Assembly (NCBI RefSeq): GCF_002217435.1
Contig: NZ_MUHF01000021.1
Span: 195,303 to 259,302 of the forward strand
Direction: 5' to 3'
DNA from: Flavobacterium reichenbachii
Lineage (GTDB): Bacteria; Bacteroidota; Bacteroidia; Flavobacteriales; Flavobacteriaceae
Length of the DNA stretch: 64,000 nucleotides
Under the pieces are notes generated by a model. The model was given only the letters and a program-made list of their open reading frames with translations, had not been told where the DNA came from and did not search any database. Positions within the stretch are counted from its first letter, which is position 1, and every line of letters starts with the position of its first letter. Shown piece by piece: positions 44,059-52,940 of this stretch. Position numbers and translations under genes: made by a program.

Positions 44059-44565
44059 ATGATTACAAAAGCAACACTACAAGACATTCCCGCATTAACA
44101 ACCTTAATAAATGCAGCATACAGAGGAGAAACTTCTAAAAAAGGCTGGACTACCGAAGCACATTTACTCGAAGGAAAAAGAACCGACGAACAGGAAATGA
44201 CAGAAATGTTTCTGAATCCTAAAAATACAATTCTGAAATTTACAGAAAACGAAAAAATTATTGGTTCGGTTTTGCTGGTAGAAAAAGAACATCAGCTGTA
44301 CTTAGGAATGCTGACAGTTTCTCCTGAATTACAAAATGCCGGTATCGGAAAAAAGATGCTTGCCGAAGCCGAAAATCATGCTAAAGCTTTAGGCTTATCT
44401 AGTATTATTATGACTGTTATTTCGGTACGTGAAGAGCTTATAGCGTGGTACAAGCGCCATGGTTATGTAGATACAGGAAAAAAGGAAGCTTTTCCGGACA
44501 GCGTAATTCATGTTACGATTTCTGATATGCCTTTGGAGTTTATCTACTTGGAGAAGAAAATTTAG
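44059..44565 (+). CDS. GNAT family N-acetyltransferase
   Basis: 168 residues. Acetyl-CoA loop motif at LQNAGIGKKMLAEAE (Q/R-x-x-G-x-G/A type) preceded by the LYLGMLTVSPE strand, and a C-terminal AWYKRHGYVDTGKKEAFP. The substrate cannot be read from the sequence. AT content is back to the chromosomal average here, so it lies outside the accessory block. Confidence 0.88.
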   Translation: MITKATLQDIPALTTLINAAYRGETSKKGWTTEAHLLEGKRTDEQEMTEMFLNPKNTILKFTENEKIIGSVLLVEKEHQLYLGMLTVSPELQNAGIGKKMLAEAENHAKALGLSSIIMTVISVREELIAWYKRHGYVDTGKKEAFPDSVIHVTISDMPLEFIYLEKKI

Positions 44566-44572
44566 TTTTATT

Positions 44573-44770
44573 TGTTTCAAGTTTTAGGTTTCAGGTTAAA
44601 TATTGGAGCGAATTAATCTCGCAAAGACGCGGAGTCGCAAAGTTTATTTCTTTGCAACTTCACTACTTTGCGAGATTTTATTTAATTCAAGAGACCTTTA
44701 AACCTTTGCTCCTCTGAACCTTTGTCTCTCTGAACCTTTGTCTCTCTGAACCTTTGTCTCTCTGAACCTA
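44573..44770. repeat. Composite minisatellite between GNAT and Crp genes
   Basis: Three motif families follow each other: GTTTCAAGTTTTAGGTTTCAGG (44575 on), an inverted pair TCTCGCAAAGACGCGGAGTCGCAAAG / CTTTGCGAGA (44616-44677), and a 16-bp tandem unit TCTCTCTGAACCTTTG repeated about four times up to 44770. Located between convergent genes, it probably ends both transcripts. Confidence 0.8.
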
Positions 44771-45340
44771 AGAAACTATCCTTTTAATCTTTGATAGAAA
44801 CTCATGTGAAACTCCTAGGTAAGAGGACAAATTTCTATTGTTTATCGTTTGTATTTTCTCGGGATAACGCTCTATAAAATCGAGATAACGCTGTTTGGAA
44901 GTTTTATTCATAACATCCAGAAGTCTTCGCTGTATGGCAACGTTTGCCCGCTCAATCATAAGAACGTGAAACTGAATAAGTTTAGGAACTTCTTCAAATA
45001 ACTGCGCCTTTTTGGCTTTATCAATTACTAAAATCTCACTGTCTTCGATAGCTTTGATGTTGTAGGTCGTTGGTTTTTGGTGGTAAAAACTTTCGAGGTC
45101 ACACATCCATTCTTTTTCAAAAGAAAAGAAAATTACAGATTCTGTTCCGTTTTCATTTAAGATGTAAGTCTTAAAAGCACCTTTCAAAATAAATCCTTCA
45201 TAACTATTATTAGAATTCTGAATTTGAAGAAACTGATTCTTTTTTAGTTTAATCAGCACTGCTTTTGAAACAATACAATTCCATTCTTCGTCTGTGAGCG
45301 GAATTTTTCTTTCGATGTTTTTTCGTAGTAGGTTGTACAT
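44768..45340 (-). CDS. Crp/Fnr family transcriptional regulator
   Basis: 190 residues. A cyclic-nucleotide-binding-like beta roll (about 15-115) and a short C-terminal HTH (LSSYLGVSHEFLSKIKR) are visible. The effector site is not of the cAMP type, and such shortened Crp homologues are common in Flavobacteria as sensors of unknown ligands. It is divergent from the pectate lyase gene; a palindrome lies between the two. Confidence 0.85.
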   Translation of the reverse strand: MYNLLRKNIERKIPLTDEEWNCIVSKAVLIKLKKNQFLQIQNSNNSYEGFILKGAFKTYILNENGTESVIFFSFEKEWMCDLESFYHQKPTTYNIKAIEDSEILVIDKAKKAQLFEEVPKLIQFHVLMIERANVAIQRRLLDVMNKTSKQRYLDFIERYPEKIQTINNRNLSSYLGVSHEFLSKIKRIVS

Positions 45341-45401
45341 TTTTTTGTGGTTTTTATTTGGGGAAAAATTTACAAGTACATCTTAGATTTGGGAAAATGA
45401 T

Positions 45402-45413
45402 GTAATCGATTAC
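45402..45413. promoter_or_regulatory. LacI-type palindromic operator in the pectate lyase region
   Basis: GTAATCGATTAC is a perfect 12-bp palindrome with a central CG, the form expected of LacI-family operators. It lies 62 bp upstream of the Crp/Fnr gene and 159 bp upstream of the pectate lyase gene. No LacI gene is in the window. Confidence 0.5.
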
Positions 45414-45446
45414 GTAAAAGTACCTTTTTTACCTTTTTTTTGTCAC

Positions 45447-45507
45447 TTAACAACTGTTAAAAAAACACTTTTTGTAGATATTTTTTCAAAACATTGAACT
45501 TGTTCAA
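45447..45507. promoter_or_regulatory. Two 6-2-6 inverted repeats upstream of the pectate lyase
   Basis: TTAACA-AC-TGTTAA (45447-45460) and TTGAAC-TT-GTTCAA (45494-45507) lie 47 bp apart (start to start) in the spacer before the pectate lyase ATG. Their symmetric form suggests binding of a dimeric regulator, possibly the neighbouring Crp/Fnr protein. Not tested. Confidence 0.4.
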
Positions 45508-45571
45508 CTTTTTTATGTGTTATTATTCTCAGTTTTGCACTGTTAAATATTATAAACCCCAAACTTATACT

Positions 45572-46684
45572 ATGAAATTTAAATCAAAAATCTCGGTGTT
45601 CCTACTAACACTATTATTCGGTTTTGCAGCATGTAACACCGAAGAAATCGCTTCAGCTCAAAATGAAACAGCTGCAGACGAATCAACAATAATTTTGGCA
45701 TCAAACAGCAGTACTGCCAAAGTTGGAAATTGCGCACAAGTCCCTGGATGGGCTTCTCAAAACGGAGGGACAACTGGTGGAGGAACTTCGGCAGAAACTA
45801 CGGTTACTACGTATGCTCAATTAAAATCGGCTATTGAGAATGCTGCCGTAAAAGTTATTAAAGTTACTGGTACTATTACAGTAACAACAAGATTATCGTT
45901 TCAGGACCAGACTGGTAAAACCATTTATGGTACCAGCGGTGCAAAATTGGTTTCGACTAATCAAACTAAAGATGCTTCTGGAATCATCAACATTAAAAGA
46001 TGTAAAAACATCATTATTAGAAATCTAATTTTTGAAGGTCCCGGAGCTTATGATACTGACGGATGGGACAATGCAATTCTAGACGAATGTACAAACGTGT
46101 GGGTTGATCACTGCGAATTTAGAGACGGTGTTGATGGAAACTTCGACATTAAAAACAAATCAGATTATATTTCTGTTACGTATTCTAAATTTCATTATCT
46201 AAAACCACCAAAAGCGGGAGGTTCTGGAGGATCAGACGATCACAGATATTCGAACTTAATTGGTTCTAGCGACGGTGCAACTGGAGACCGTGGAAAATTG
46301 AGAATTACTTTTGCAAGATGCTGGTGGGCTCCGGGCTGTAAAGAAAGAATGCCTAGAGTTCGTTTTGGAAAAGTACATATTATCAACAGCTATTTTAATA
46401 GTACAGTAAGTAATAAATGTATCGCCGCAGGTTTTGAGGGAGATATTCGAGTAGAAAATAATGTTTTTGAAGGTGTAAAAACTCCAATCGATTTAATGAC
46501 TGGATATACAGCTGTTACAGCAGTTGGAAATGTTTTTACAAACACAAGCGGCAATACTGCAGGAAGTAAGACTGCATTTACGCCTCCTTATACTATTGTA
46601 ACACTTTTGGCTTCGGCTGTTAAAGCAGATGTAACTGCTGGCGCTGGTGCTACATTTGCAGGAAACACTTGTGGTTCTTTCTAA
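45572..46684 (+). CDS. Pectate lyase, polysaccharide lyase family 1, lipoprotein
   Basis: 370 residues from the ATG at 45572 (MKFKSKISVF), which opens a lipoprotein signal (FGFAAC, Cys21); an upstream in-frame start at 45494 is rejected. The parallel beta-helix carries the PL1 calcium and catalytic segments: DTDGWDNAILDE, VWVDHCEFRDGVDGNFDIKN, and MPRVRFGKVHIINSY with the catalytic Arg. It cleaves polygalacturonate by beta-elimination, probably at the cell surface. It is a lone lyase, without SusCD or other pectin genes beside it. Confidence 0.92.
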   Translation: MKFKSKISVFLLTLLFGFAACNTEEIASAQNETAADESTIILASNSSTAKVGNCAQVPGWASQNGGTTGGGTSAETTVTTYAQLKSAIENAAVKVIKVTGTITVTTRLSFQDQTGKTIYGTSGAKLVSTNQTKDASGIINIKRCKNIIIRNLIFEGPGAYDTDGWDNAILDECTNVWVDHCEFRDGVDGNFDIKNKSDYISVTYSKFHYLKPPKAGGSGGSDDHRYSNLIGSSDGATGDRGKLRITFARCWWAPGCKERMPRVRFGKVHIINSYFNSTVSNKCIAAGFEGDIRVENNVFEGVKTPIDLMTGYTAVTAVGNVFTNTSGNTAGSKTAFTPPYTIVTLLASAVKADVTAGAGATFAGNTCGSF

Positions 46685-46709
46685 AATCTGAGTTAGTTAG
46701 TTTAGTTTT

Positions 46710-46746
46710 AACCACGGATTACATCTGTAATCCGTGGTTTTTTTAT
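46710..46746 (+). terminator. Terminator of the pectate lyase gene
   Basis: AACCACGGATTACA / TGTAATCCGTGGTT, a 14-bp nearly loopless stem followed by a T tract. Confidence 0.93.
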
Positions 46747-46785
46747 TTTAAGCAAGGACTAAAAGATTTTTCAGCCAGAATCTAG

Positions 46786-46824
46786 AACCTTAGCATCTTA
46801 GAGCCTTTGTTCCTTTGTCCCTTT
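46786..46824. repeat. Short CCTTTG-type repeat
   Basis: CCTTAGCATCTTAGAGCCTTTG then CCTTTGTCCCTTT belong to the same minisatellite family as 34536-34673, again between convergent genes. Confidence 0.6.
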
Positions 46825-46827
46825 TTT

Positions 46828-47211
46828 TTAAAGAACTAACTCTTCAAACAAACGCTGAATTGTTTTTTCTAAATCCATACACAAACCAGGATGAGGCCTT
46901 GAAGTTTGAATAGCCGAACTTCTAATTGCGGTTAACCATCTAAAGCGTTCCGGAATATCAAATTCTGCAATTGGTCCGCCGTCTTTGGCTCCGTTTGTGA
47001 TTTTTTCTAACGAAGTCAAATTGCACTCTAATTGCTCGATATCAAAATCGGCAGAAAGTGCTTGTATTTTTTCTTTATTTAATTGAAAAAGAACCTTTAT
47101 AAATTTAGCTTTTTTGCAAAACAAAATGATTCCGATATTCAGGAATTCTTCACGCTCTACCCTTGGCACAACGCGAATCACAGCATATTCGTATAAGTGA
47201 TTATCTTGCAT
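46828..47211 (-). CDS. DUF3037 family protein
   Basis: 127 residues. Matches DUF3037: YEYAVIRVVPRVEREEFLNIGIILFC at the N-terminus and RFRWLTAIRSSAIQTSRPHPGLC near the C-terminus. Function unknown. The gene overlaps the 3' end of a HipA-like gene by 11 bp, a pairing that recurs in many bacteria, so the two products probably act together. Confidence 0.88.
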   Translation of the reverse strand: MQDNHLYEYAVIRVVPRVEREEFLNIGIILFCKKAKFIKVLFQLNKEKIQALSADFDIEQLECNLTSLEKITNGAKDGGPIAEFDIPERFRWLTAIRSSAIQTSRPHPGLCMDLEKTIQRLFEELVL

Positions 47212-47983
47212 TTTGAGCCTGGTTTACAAAGATTTCGGAATTGTTTAATCTGGTTTTCAAAAACTGTAAATATACATTTCGCAAGCCTTCAGGCGTTTCG
47301 TCTGTATCTTCCCATTGGAGCCAGTCTAGTGGAATCGTATTTACAATTTCTTCTAAAATTTCTGGTGTCAGAATCGCTTTAAATTCGACATCGACTTCTT
47401 TCAATAATGAAGCCTGAGGCAGTAAAACATGATCCTTTATTAACGCAAACGGACTTTTTGCGTGCTGTTCCCAATTGTTCCAAGAATGATGAAAATATAA
47501 ACATGCTCCATGATCAATCAGCCATAATTCTTTGTGCCAGATCAGCATATTAGTATTTTTAAACGTTCTGTCTACGTTTGTAATATAAGCATCGAGCCAG
47601 ACAATCTGCGATGCTAATTTTGCATCAACAATTGTTACAACCGGATCAAAGGTTATTGCGCCAGACAAAAAATGCAGTGCCAGATTTAATCCCTGACTTC
47701 CCTGAAGTAAATCCTGAATTTCTTCGTCGGCTTCTGTTCTTCCAAAAGCTTCGTCGAGATTTGCGAAAACTAATTCTGGTAATTGTAATTTTAAAGCTTT
47801 TGCAATTTGTCCGCCAACTAATTCGGCTATAAGAGCTTTTACACCGTGTCCGGCACCTCTAAATTTTAATACGTATTTAAAATCGTCATCTGCTTCTGCC
47901 AAAGCGGGCAAAGAACCGCCTTCGCGCAGTGGTGTAATGTAACGGGTAACATTTACCGTTCTAAGATCGAAGTTGTTTTTCAT
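47201..47983 (-). CDS. HipA-like kinase-domain protein (DUF3037 partner)
   Basis: 260 residues. Resembles the HipA/PI3-4-kinase fold: a GxG-like N-terminal strand region, YVLKFRGAGHGVKALIAELVGG (possible ATP-site Lys), LASQIVWLDAYITNVDRTFKNTNML (Asp/Asn catalytic loop) and ELWLIDHGACLYF (metal-binding DHG). It lacks the HipA N-terminal domain and no HipB-like gene lies beside it. Whether it is a toxin is not shown. Confidence 0.8.
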   Translation of the reverse strand: MKNNFDLRTVNVTRYITPLREGGSLPALAEADDDFKYVLKFRGAGHGVKALIAELVGGQIAKALKLQLPELVFANLDEAFGRTEADEEIQDLLQGSQGLNLALHFLSGAITFDPVVTIVDAKLASQIVWLDAYITNVDRTFKNTNMLIWHKELWLIDHGACLYFHHSWNNWEQHAKSPFALIKDHVLLPQASLLKEVDVEFKAILTPEILEEIVNTIPLDWLQWEDTDETPEGLRNVYLQFLKTRLNNSEIFVNQAQNAR

Positions 47984-48036
47984 GTTACAAAGTTACGATT
48001 TTAGACTTTTTATTTAACTGTAAAGTGAATTTTACC

Positions 48037-48406
48037 GCAAAGTTCACAAAGATTTACGCAAAGTTCGCAAGGTTAAACCATATAAGCTATATAAGTAAAC
48101 TTAATATAAGCAAATCTAAAGAGCATATAAAAAACTTTGGTATTCTGCGTCTTCGCAAGATAAAAAAAAGCTTTGTGTCTTAGCGCCTTAGTGGCAAAAA
48201 ACTTTGCGAACCTTGCGTAAATCATTGCGCCCTATGCGGTTAAACCATATAAGCTATATAAGTAAACTTAATATAAGTAAATCTAAAGAGCATATAAAAA
48301 ACTTTGGCATTCTGCGTCTTCGAAAGATTAAAAAAAGCTTTGTGTCTTTGCGCCTTCGTGGCAAAAAACTTTGCGAACCTTGCGTAATTCATTGCGCCCT
48401 TTGCGG
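48037..48406. repeat. Tandem ~166-bp duplication of composite repeats
   Basis: After a first CGCAAAGTTCGCAAGG motif (48037-48071), a ~166-bp unit beginning GGTTAAACCATATAAG occurs twice (48072-48237 and 48238-48404) at roughly 95% identity. Each unit contains CCATATAAGCTATATAAG, a GCGTCTTCG motif, and CTTTGCGAACCTTGCG. A third copy starts at 48405, where its GGTTAA overlaps the nnrD stop codon. The 423-bp gap 47984-48406 holds nothing else. Confidence 0.88.
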
Positions 48407-49252
48407 TTAAACCAAATTCAAAAAAGCTTTTCCTAAATTCTCGATAATATCTGAAGCTATAAAAGACTCATAACCTGTTTTTGGCACAGCCAGATCGGCA
48501 GTTAAACCGTGAAGAAAGACACCTAGTTTTACAGCATATTTGGGTTCGTAGCCCTGCGCGAGAAGACTTGTGAGAATTCCGGTTAGTACATCGCCGCTTC
48601 CTGCGGTTGCAAGTGCTGCGTTTCCGGTTGTGTTTTCGTAAACAGAAGTCCTGTTTATTATGAATGTCGGCGCGCCTTTCATGACAATGATTACTTTGTA
48701 TTTCTCTGAGAAAGCTATTGTTTTTTGAAATTTTTCAGATTCCGAATTCCATTTACCAATTAAGCGTTCTAATTCTTTTGGATGAGGAGTTAGAATCGTG
48801 TCTTCGGGAACTAATTCTAACCAGGATAAATTTTCTGAAATGATGTTTAAAGCATCTGCATCGAGAACTAAAGGGGCATTGTTTACTCTTAAAAATTCAA
48901 ATAACGCTTTTTGCGTTCCGAGCTCCTTCCCTATTCCCGGACCAATTCCGATTGCCTGCGGGATTAATGGCAACTGAATGTTAGTGATGAAATTTGCGTT
49001 TTCATCGGTCGCGGTCATTACTTCTGGAATTGAGATATGAAGGATTTGATAACCACATTTTGGTATAAAAGCAGTTACTAGTCCGCATCCGGATTTGAGG
49101 CAGGATTTTGAGGCCAAAACTGCTGCTCCAATTTTTCCGTAGCTTCCGGCAATGATCACCGCATGACCTTGTGTTCCTTTATGGGCTTTGGAATCTACAG
49201 GTTTGTACAATTTTAGAATTTCTTCTTTTGTGATTAAATACGGTGATTTCAT
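48407..49252 (-). CDS. nnrD: ADP-dependent NAD(P)H-hydrate dehydratase
   Basis: 281 residues from the ATG at 49252 (MKSPYLIT). The longer in-frame ORF reaching to 49387 runs through the dispersed repeat and is rejected. Ribokinase-like fold: AVIIAGSYGKIGAA, IGIGPGIG, LVLDADALN, TPHPKELERL and the catalytic NTTGNAALATAGSGDVLTG. It repairs hydrated NAD(P)H. The epimerase domain (NnrE), often fused, is absent here. The stop codon lies at the edge of the tandem repeat. Confidence 0.92.
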   Translation of the reverse strand: MKSPYLITKEEILKLYKPVDSKAHKGTQGHAVIIAGSYGKIGAAVLASKSCLKSGCGLVTAFIPKCGYQILHISIPEVMTATDENANFITNIQLPLIPQAIGIGPGIGKELGTQKALFEFLRVNNAPLVLDADALNIISENLSWLELVPEDTILTPHPKELERLIGKWNSESEKFQKTIAFSEKYKVIIVMKGAPTFIINRTSVYENTTGNAALATAGSGDVLTGILTSLLAQGYEPKYAVKLGVFLHGLTADLAVPKTGYESFIASDIIENLGKAFLNLV

Positions 49253-49315
49253 CTGAGTGCTTTTATATACTAAAGTTACATAAAAAATTGAAAGCACGAA
49301 TCTTCTTTTGAACGG

Positions 49316-49406
49316 TCCTATATAGCCCCGGGAGAAGCGGCATCCTTTTGCTTTTTTCTTTAAAAAGCAAAAGATATAGCGGATCACGGGAAATTGCTCC
49401 TAATCA
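49316..49406 (-). repeat. Dispersed ~80-bp palindromic intergenic repeat, copy 2
   Basis: Read on the minus strand it matches copy 1 at 7094-7177: TTAGGAGC, CCGCTATATCTTTTGC, central hairpin, GCAAAAGGATGCCGCTTC, GGGGCTA. It lies between the divergent nnrD and gcvT genes. Confidence 0.85.
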
Positions 49407-49452
49407 TTGCGAAATTTATAATTTAGAGTATCTTTTTTCGATATTTTTTGAA

Positions 49453-49460
49453 TAAATTTG
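49453..49460 (+). promoter_or_regulatory. -7 box of gcvT
   Basis: TAAATTTG matches TAnnTTTG, 26 bp before the gcvT ATG. The -33 element is not clear. Confidence 0.4.
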
Positions 49461-49486
49461 CGACTCAATTTTATAAATCCAACACA

Positions 49487-50569
49487 ATGAAAGATACTGC
49501 GCTAACGCACATACATCAAGGTTTAGGAGCAAAAATGCTTCCTTTTGCAGGTTATAATATGCCTATTACATATGAAGGTGTTAATGCTGAACATGAAACG
49601 GTTCGTACTAGTGTGGGCGTTTTTGACGTTTCGCATATGGGAGAATTTTTACTTACAGGTCCAAATGCTTTGGCACTGATCCAGAAAGTAACTTCAAATG
49701 ATGCGTCGACTTTGACAATTGGAAGAGCGCAATATTCTTGTCTTCCTAATAATGAAGGCGGAATTGTGGATGATTTGATTATTTATAAAATGAAAGAAGA
49801 GCAGTATTTACTGGTTGTAAATGCTTCGAACATAGAAAAAGACTGGAACTGGATTTCATCTCACAATGATTTGGGAGTTGACATGAAGAATATTTCTGAT
49901 GATTATTCTCTTTTGGCGATTCAGGGTCCAAAAGCAGTTGAGGCAATGCAGACTTTAACTTCTGTAAATTTGGCCGCAATTACTTATTACCATTTTGAAG
50001 TGGGTGATTTTGCCGGAATCGAGCACGTAATCATTTCTGCTACAGGTTATACTGGTTCTGGCGGATTTGAAATCTACTGCAAAAACAGTGAAGTAGAGCA
50101 AATTTGGAATAAAGTTTTTGAAGCTGGTGCTTCTTACGGAATTAAACCAATTGGTCTTGCTGCGCGTGATACTTTACGACTTGAAATGGGATTCTGCTTG
50201 TACGGAAATGATATTAATGATACTACTTCTCCGCTTGAAGCTGGTTTAGGATGGATCACTAAATTTAATAAAGATTTTACAAATTCTGACGCGCTTAAAA
50301 AACAAAAAGAAGAAGGTGTTACTAAAAAATTAGTTGCTTTTGAAATGCAGGAACGTGCAGTACCAAGACACGATTACGAAATTGTGGATGCTTCTGGAGC
50401 TGTTATCGGAATTGTAACTTCTGGAACAATGTCGCCTTCTATGAATAAAGGTATTGGTTTAGGATATGTAACTGTTGAAAACAGTGCTGTTGAAAGTGAT
50501 ATTTTTATCAGAATTAGAAAAAATGATGTTCCTGCAAAAGTGGTAAAACTGCCATTCTACAAGAAATAA
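49487..50569 (+). CDS. gcvT: Aminomethyltransferase (glycine cleavage T protein)
   Basis: 360 residues from the ATG at 49487 (MKDTALTHIHQ); an earlier in-frame codon at 49448 lies over the -7 box. Motifs: MLPFAGYNMPITY, GVFDVSHMGEF, QYSCLPNNEGGIVDDLIIYK and GYTGSGGFEIYC, followed by RDTLRLEMGFCLYGND. It transfers the aminomethyl group from lipoylated H protein to tetrahydrofolate. Other gcv genes are not in this window. A terminator follows. Confidence 0.95.
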   Translation: MKDTALTHIHQGLGAKMLPFAGYNMPITYEGVNAEHETVRTSVGVFDVSHMGEFLLTGPNALALIQKVTSNDASTLTIGRAQYSCLPNNEGGIVDDLIIYKMKEEQYLLVVNASNIEKDWNWISSHNDLGVDMKNISDDYSLLAIQGPKAVEAMQTLTSVNLAAITYYHFEVGDFAGIEHVIISATGYTGSGGFEIYCKNSEVEQIWNKVFEAGASYGIKPIGLAARDTLRLEMGFCLYGNDINDTTSPLEAGLGWITKFNKDFTNSDALKKQKEEGVTKKLVAFEMQERAVPRHDYEIVDASGAVIGIVTSGTMSPSMNKGIGLGYVTVENSAVESDIFIRIRKNDVPAKVVKLPFYKK

Positions 50570-50590
50570 TATTTTTAAAGTATAATTGAA

Positions 50591-50628
50591 AGTGCGTTGC
50601 GATGAAAATTGCAACGCATTTTTTTTTA
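50591..50628 (+). terminator. Terminator of gcvT
   Basis: TGCGTTGC / GCAACGCA, 8-bp GC-containing stem with 10-nt loop and T tract. Confidence 0.88.
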
Positions 50629-50793
50629 CTCTTTATCTTAATTCTTTTCTGTAATTTTTTAATACTGAATACATAACCTAAAATCTGTTTTTTCTAAAAA
50701 AATCACTTTTATAATCCTCTTAATTTTTTGATGAAATTACTGTCTTTTATAAAAAAATAAGCGTAATTTTAGTGTAAACGAGACTTTCAGATT

Positions 50794-52824
50794 ATGAAAA
50801 AAATAACACTATTGTTTTTATTCACGACAAGTATATTATTTAGCCAAAATAGTACGACAACTTGTGAGATATTAAACAAAATAAATATACTTATACAGAC
50901 CGAACATATTAGACCAAAACCAGTAAACGATAGTTTGTCGATTTTTGTTTTTGATAATTTAATGAATGAATTAGACCCTTCCAGAAATATTCTGCTTAAG
51001 AGCGAATACGATGAAATGGCTTCAAAATACCGTTTAAATTTAGATAATTTAATTCTCTCAAACGACTGCAGTTTCCTTACCGAGATTAAAAATAAATATA
51101 TTGCCGGACTTACCAGAACAAAAAATATTTTAGAAAAAATCCAGTCAGCAACTTTTGATTATAACAAAAAAGATACGATTCGGTTTTATAAAAAATCCTT
51201 TGCTTTCTATCTCAAAAAAGATGATTTAGAAAAAGTATGGACAAAAAAACTGCGTTATCAGGTTTTGGATGAAATTGCAGAGACAAGCGATAATTTAGAT
51301 TCGCTTAAAGCTAATTTTAAATCTATCGAAAGTACTGCGAGAAAATTAATTATATCGAATGAAATCTGCCGTATCAGTACTCTTTTAGAAAACAATACTA
51401 AACAAGAAGAAAAGTTTTATAATTTTTTCTGCACTTATTTTGATCCGCATACCACTTATTTTAGCGATGATTCTAAAACTAGTTTTGTAGCTTCTCTGTC
51501 AAAAGAGCATTTATCTCTCGGGATGACGGTTAACTTAAATGATAAGAACGAAATAATAATTGCCGAAATAGACCCAAACGGTCCGGCATATCAGACTGGC
51601 CAAATTAAAAAAGGTGATCAGATTATTTCGATTTCCAATCAAAAGGAAACGCTGCAGGTTTCGTGTGCGTCTCTGGAATCTATCTCTACCATGATTTTAT
51701 CGGAATCTAATAAGCACATCACGCTTACGCTAAAGCGAAATGCGGGCAAAAGTTTTGATGTATTTATTGAGAAGCAAGTCATGAAAGATGAAGAAAATTC
51801 TGTTTTTAGTTTCATGATTGGCAAAGACAGTAAAATAGGATATATTAAAATACCAAGTTTCTATGCAGATCTTGACGGAAACAGTAGAAAAGGCTGTGCA
51901 GACGATGTGGCACGCGAGGTCATAAAACTGGAAAGAGATAATATTAAAGGCTTAGTAATTGATTTAGTAGACAACGGCGGAGGTTCTATGGAAGAAGCCA
52001 TAAAACTGGCAGGAATGTTTGTAGACTACGGCCCGATCTCTATAGTTGTAGACAATAAACAAGGAAAATCTATTATAAATGATCCTTACAGAGGTGTTAT
52101 TTACAAAGGACCAATTGTTGTTTTAGTAAACAGCAATACAGCTTCGGCAAGTGAATTTTTTGCCGGAATCATGCAAGATTACAATCGCGCTTTACTATTA
52201 GGAAGCACAACGCTCGGAAAAGCAACTATGCAGACTATTCTGCCTCTTGATGAAGAAAAAAACACCGATTTCTTAAAAATAACAATAAATAAATTCTACC
52301 GAATTACCGGCAGAAGTCATCAATATGTTGGAGTAACTCCCGATGTAGTTTTACCTGAATTTTATGAAGATGTATATCAGAAGGAAAGTGATTTCCCGAC
52401 GGCTATAAAAAACGACAGCTTACAAGCGTCTTTAAGATACAAAACGTATGTAAAACGAAATCTAATTGATAAACTGGCCAAAAATAGTACAACCAGACTG
52501 GCTGATAATTACTTTTTTAATAACATTAAAAAGATCAATCAGCAAATTGATAAAATTGTAAATACTCCAAAAGCAGAAATTCCGATGACGCTCGACGATG
52601 TTTTTGAACAGAAAAAAACTATAAACGCGCTGTGGAAAGAAATCAATAGTTTTAACGATGAAAACAATCCGCTGGATGTTTACAATTCTTCTATTAATCA
52701 ACTGCTTTTAGGAGCTTATCCAAACGATAAAACGATCAATCAAGATCAAATGAATAATCTTAAAACGAATCCGTACCTTAATGAAGCGGTAAATGTTATT
52801 AATGATTTTAACGGATCGAAGTAA
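50794..52824 (+). CDS. prc: Tail-specific (carboxy-terminal processing) protease, S41 family
   Basis: 676 residues with a signal peptide (to LFSQN). Prc-type order: N-terminal helical domain (~20-230), PDZ domain (~240-330; LGMTVNLNDKNEIIIAEI, GPAYQTGQIKKGDQI), S41 protease core (~340-560) and a C-terminal helical DUF3340-like region. The catalytic dyad is Ser451 (NSNTASASEF) and Lys476 (LGKATMQT), 25 residues apart as in E. coli Prc. Periplasmic; it degrades or matures envelope proteins. Confidence 0.92.
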   Translation: MKKITLLFLFTTSILFSQNSTTTCEILNKINILIQTEHIRPKPVNDSLSIFVFDNLMNELDPSRNILLKSEYDEMASKYRLNLDNLILSNDCSFLTEIKNKYIAGLTRTKNILEKIQSATFDYNKKDTIRFYKKSFAFYLKKDDLEKVWTKKLRYQVLDEIAETSDNLDSLKANFKSIESTARKLIISNEICRISTLLENNTKQEEKFYNFFCTYFDPHTTYFSDDSKTSFVASLSKEHLSLGMTVNLNDKNEIIIAEIDPNGPAYQTGQIKKGDQIISISNQKETLQVSCASLESISTMILSESNKHITLTLKRNAGKSFDVFIEKQVMKDEENSVFSFMIGKDSKIGYIKIPSFYADLDGNSRKGCADDVAREVIKLERDNIKGLVIDLVDNGGGSMEEAIKLAGMFVDYGPISIVVDNKQGKSIINDPYRGVIYKGPIVVLVNSNTASASEFFAGIMQDYNRALLLGSTTLGKATMQTILPLDEEKNTDFLKITINKFYRITGRSHQYVGVTPDVVLPEFYEDVYQKESDFPTAIKNDSLQASLRYKTYVKRNLIDKLAKNSTTRLADNYFFNNIKKINQQIDKIVNTPKAEIPMTLDDVFEQKKTINALWKEINSFNDENNPLDVYNSSINQLLLGAYPNDKTINQDQMNNLKTNPYLNEAVNVINDFNGSK

Positions 52825-52828
52825 TGTT

Positions 52829-52912
52829 TTTTTTGTTTCAGGTTTCAAGTTTCAGGTTTAGGCTCGGATTGCATCAACTTGAAACCTGAAACTTTAACCT
52901 TTCAACCCAAAA
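52829..52912. repeat. GTTTCAGGTTTCAAG inverted minisatellite
   Basis: Units GTTTCAGGTTTCAAGTTTCAGG are followed by the inverse CTTGAAACCTGAAAC. The same motif starts the composite repeat at 44573. It fills most of the prc-yebC spacer and can fold into a long stem. Confidence 0.78.
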
Positions 52913-52940
52913 CATTTATAAAAAAAAGAATAGTTTTGAT

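Noticed and set aside
47201..47983. HipAB toxin-antitoxin system
   Set aside because: No HipB-like HTH gene is adjacent and the HipA N-terminal domain is missing; the XRE gene at 40.9 kb is too far away.
48204..48410. Plus-strand ORF of 68 codons
   Set aside because: Lies wholly in the tandem repeat block.
49253..49387. N-terminal extension of nnrD
   Set aside because: The extra 45 codons read through the dispersed repeat, whose copy at 7.1 kb is non-coding; MKSPYLIT at 49252 fits the family start.
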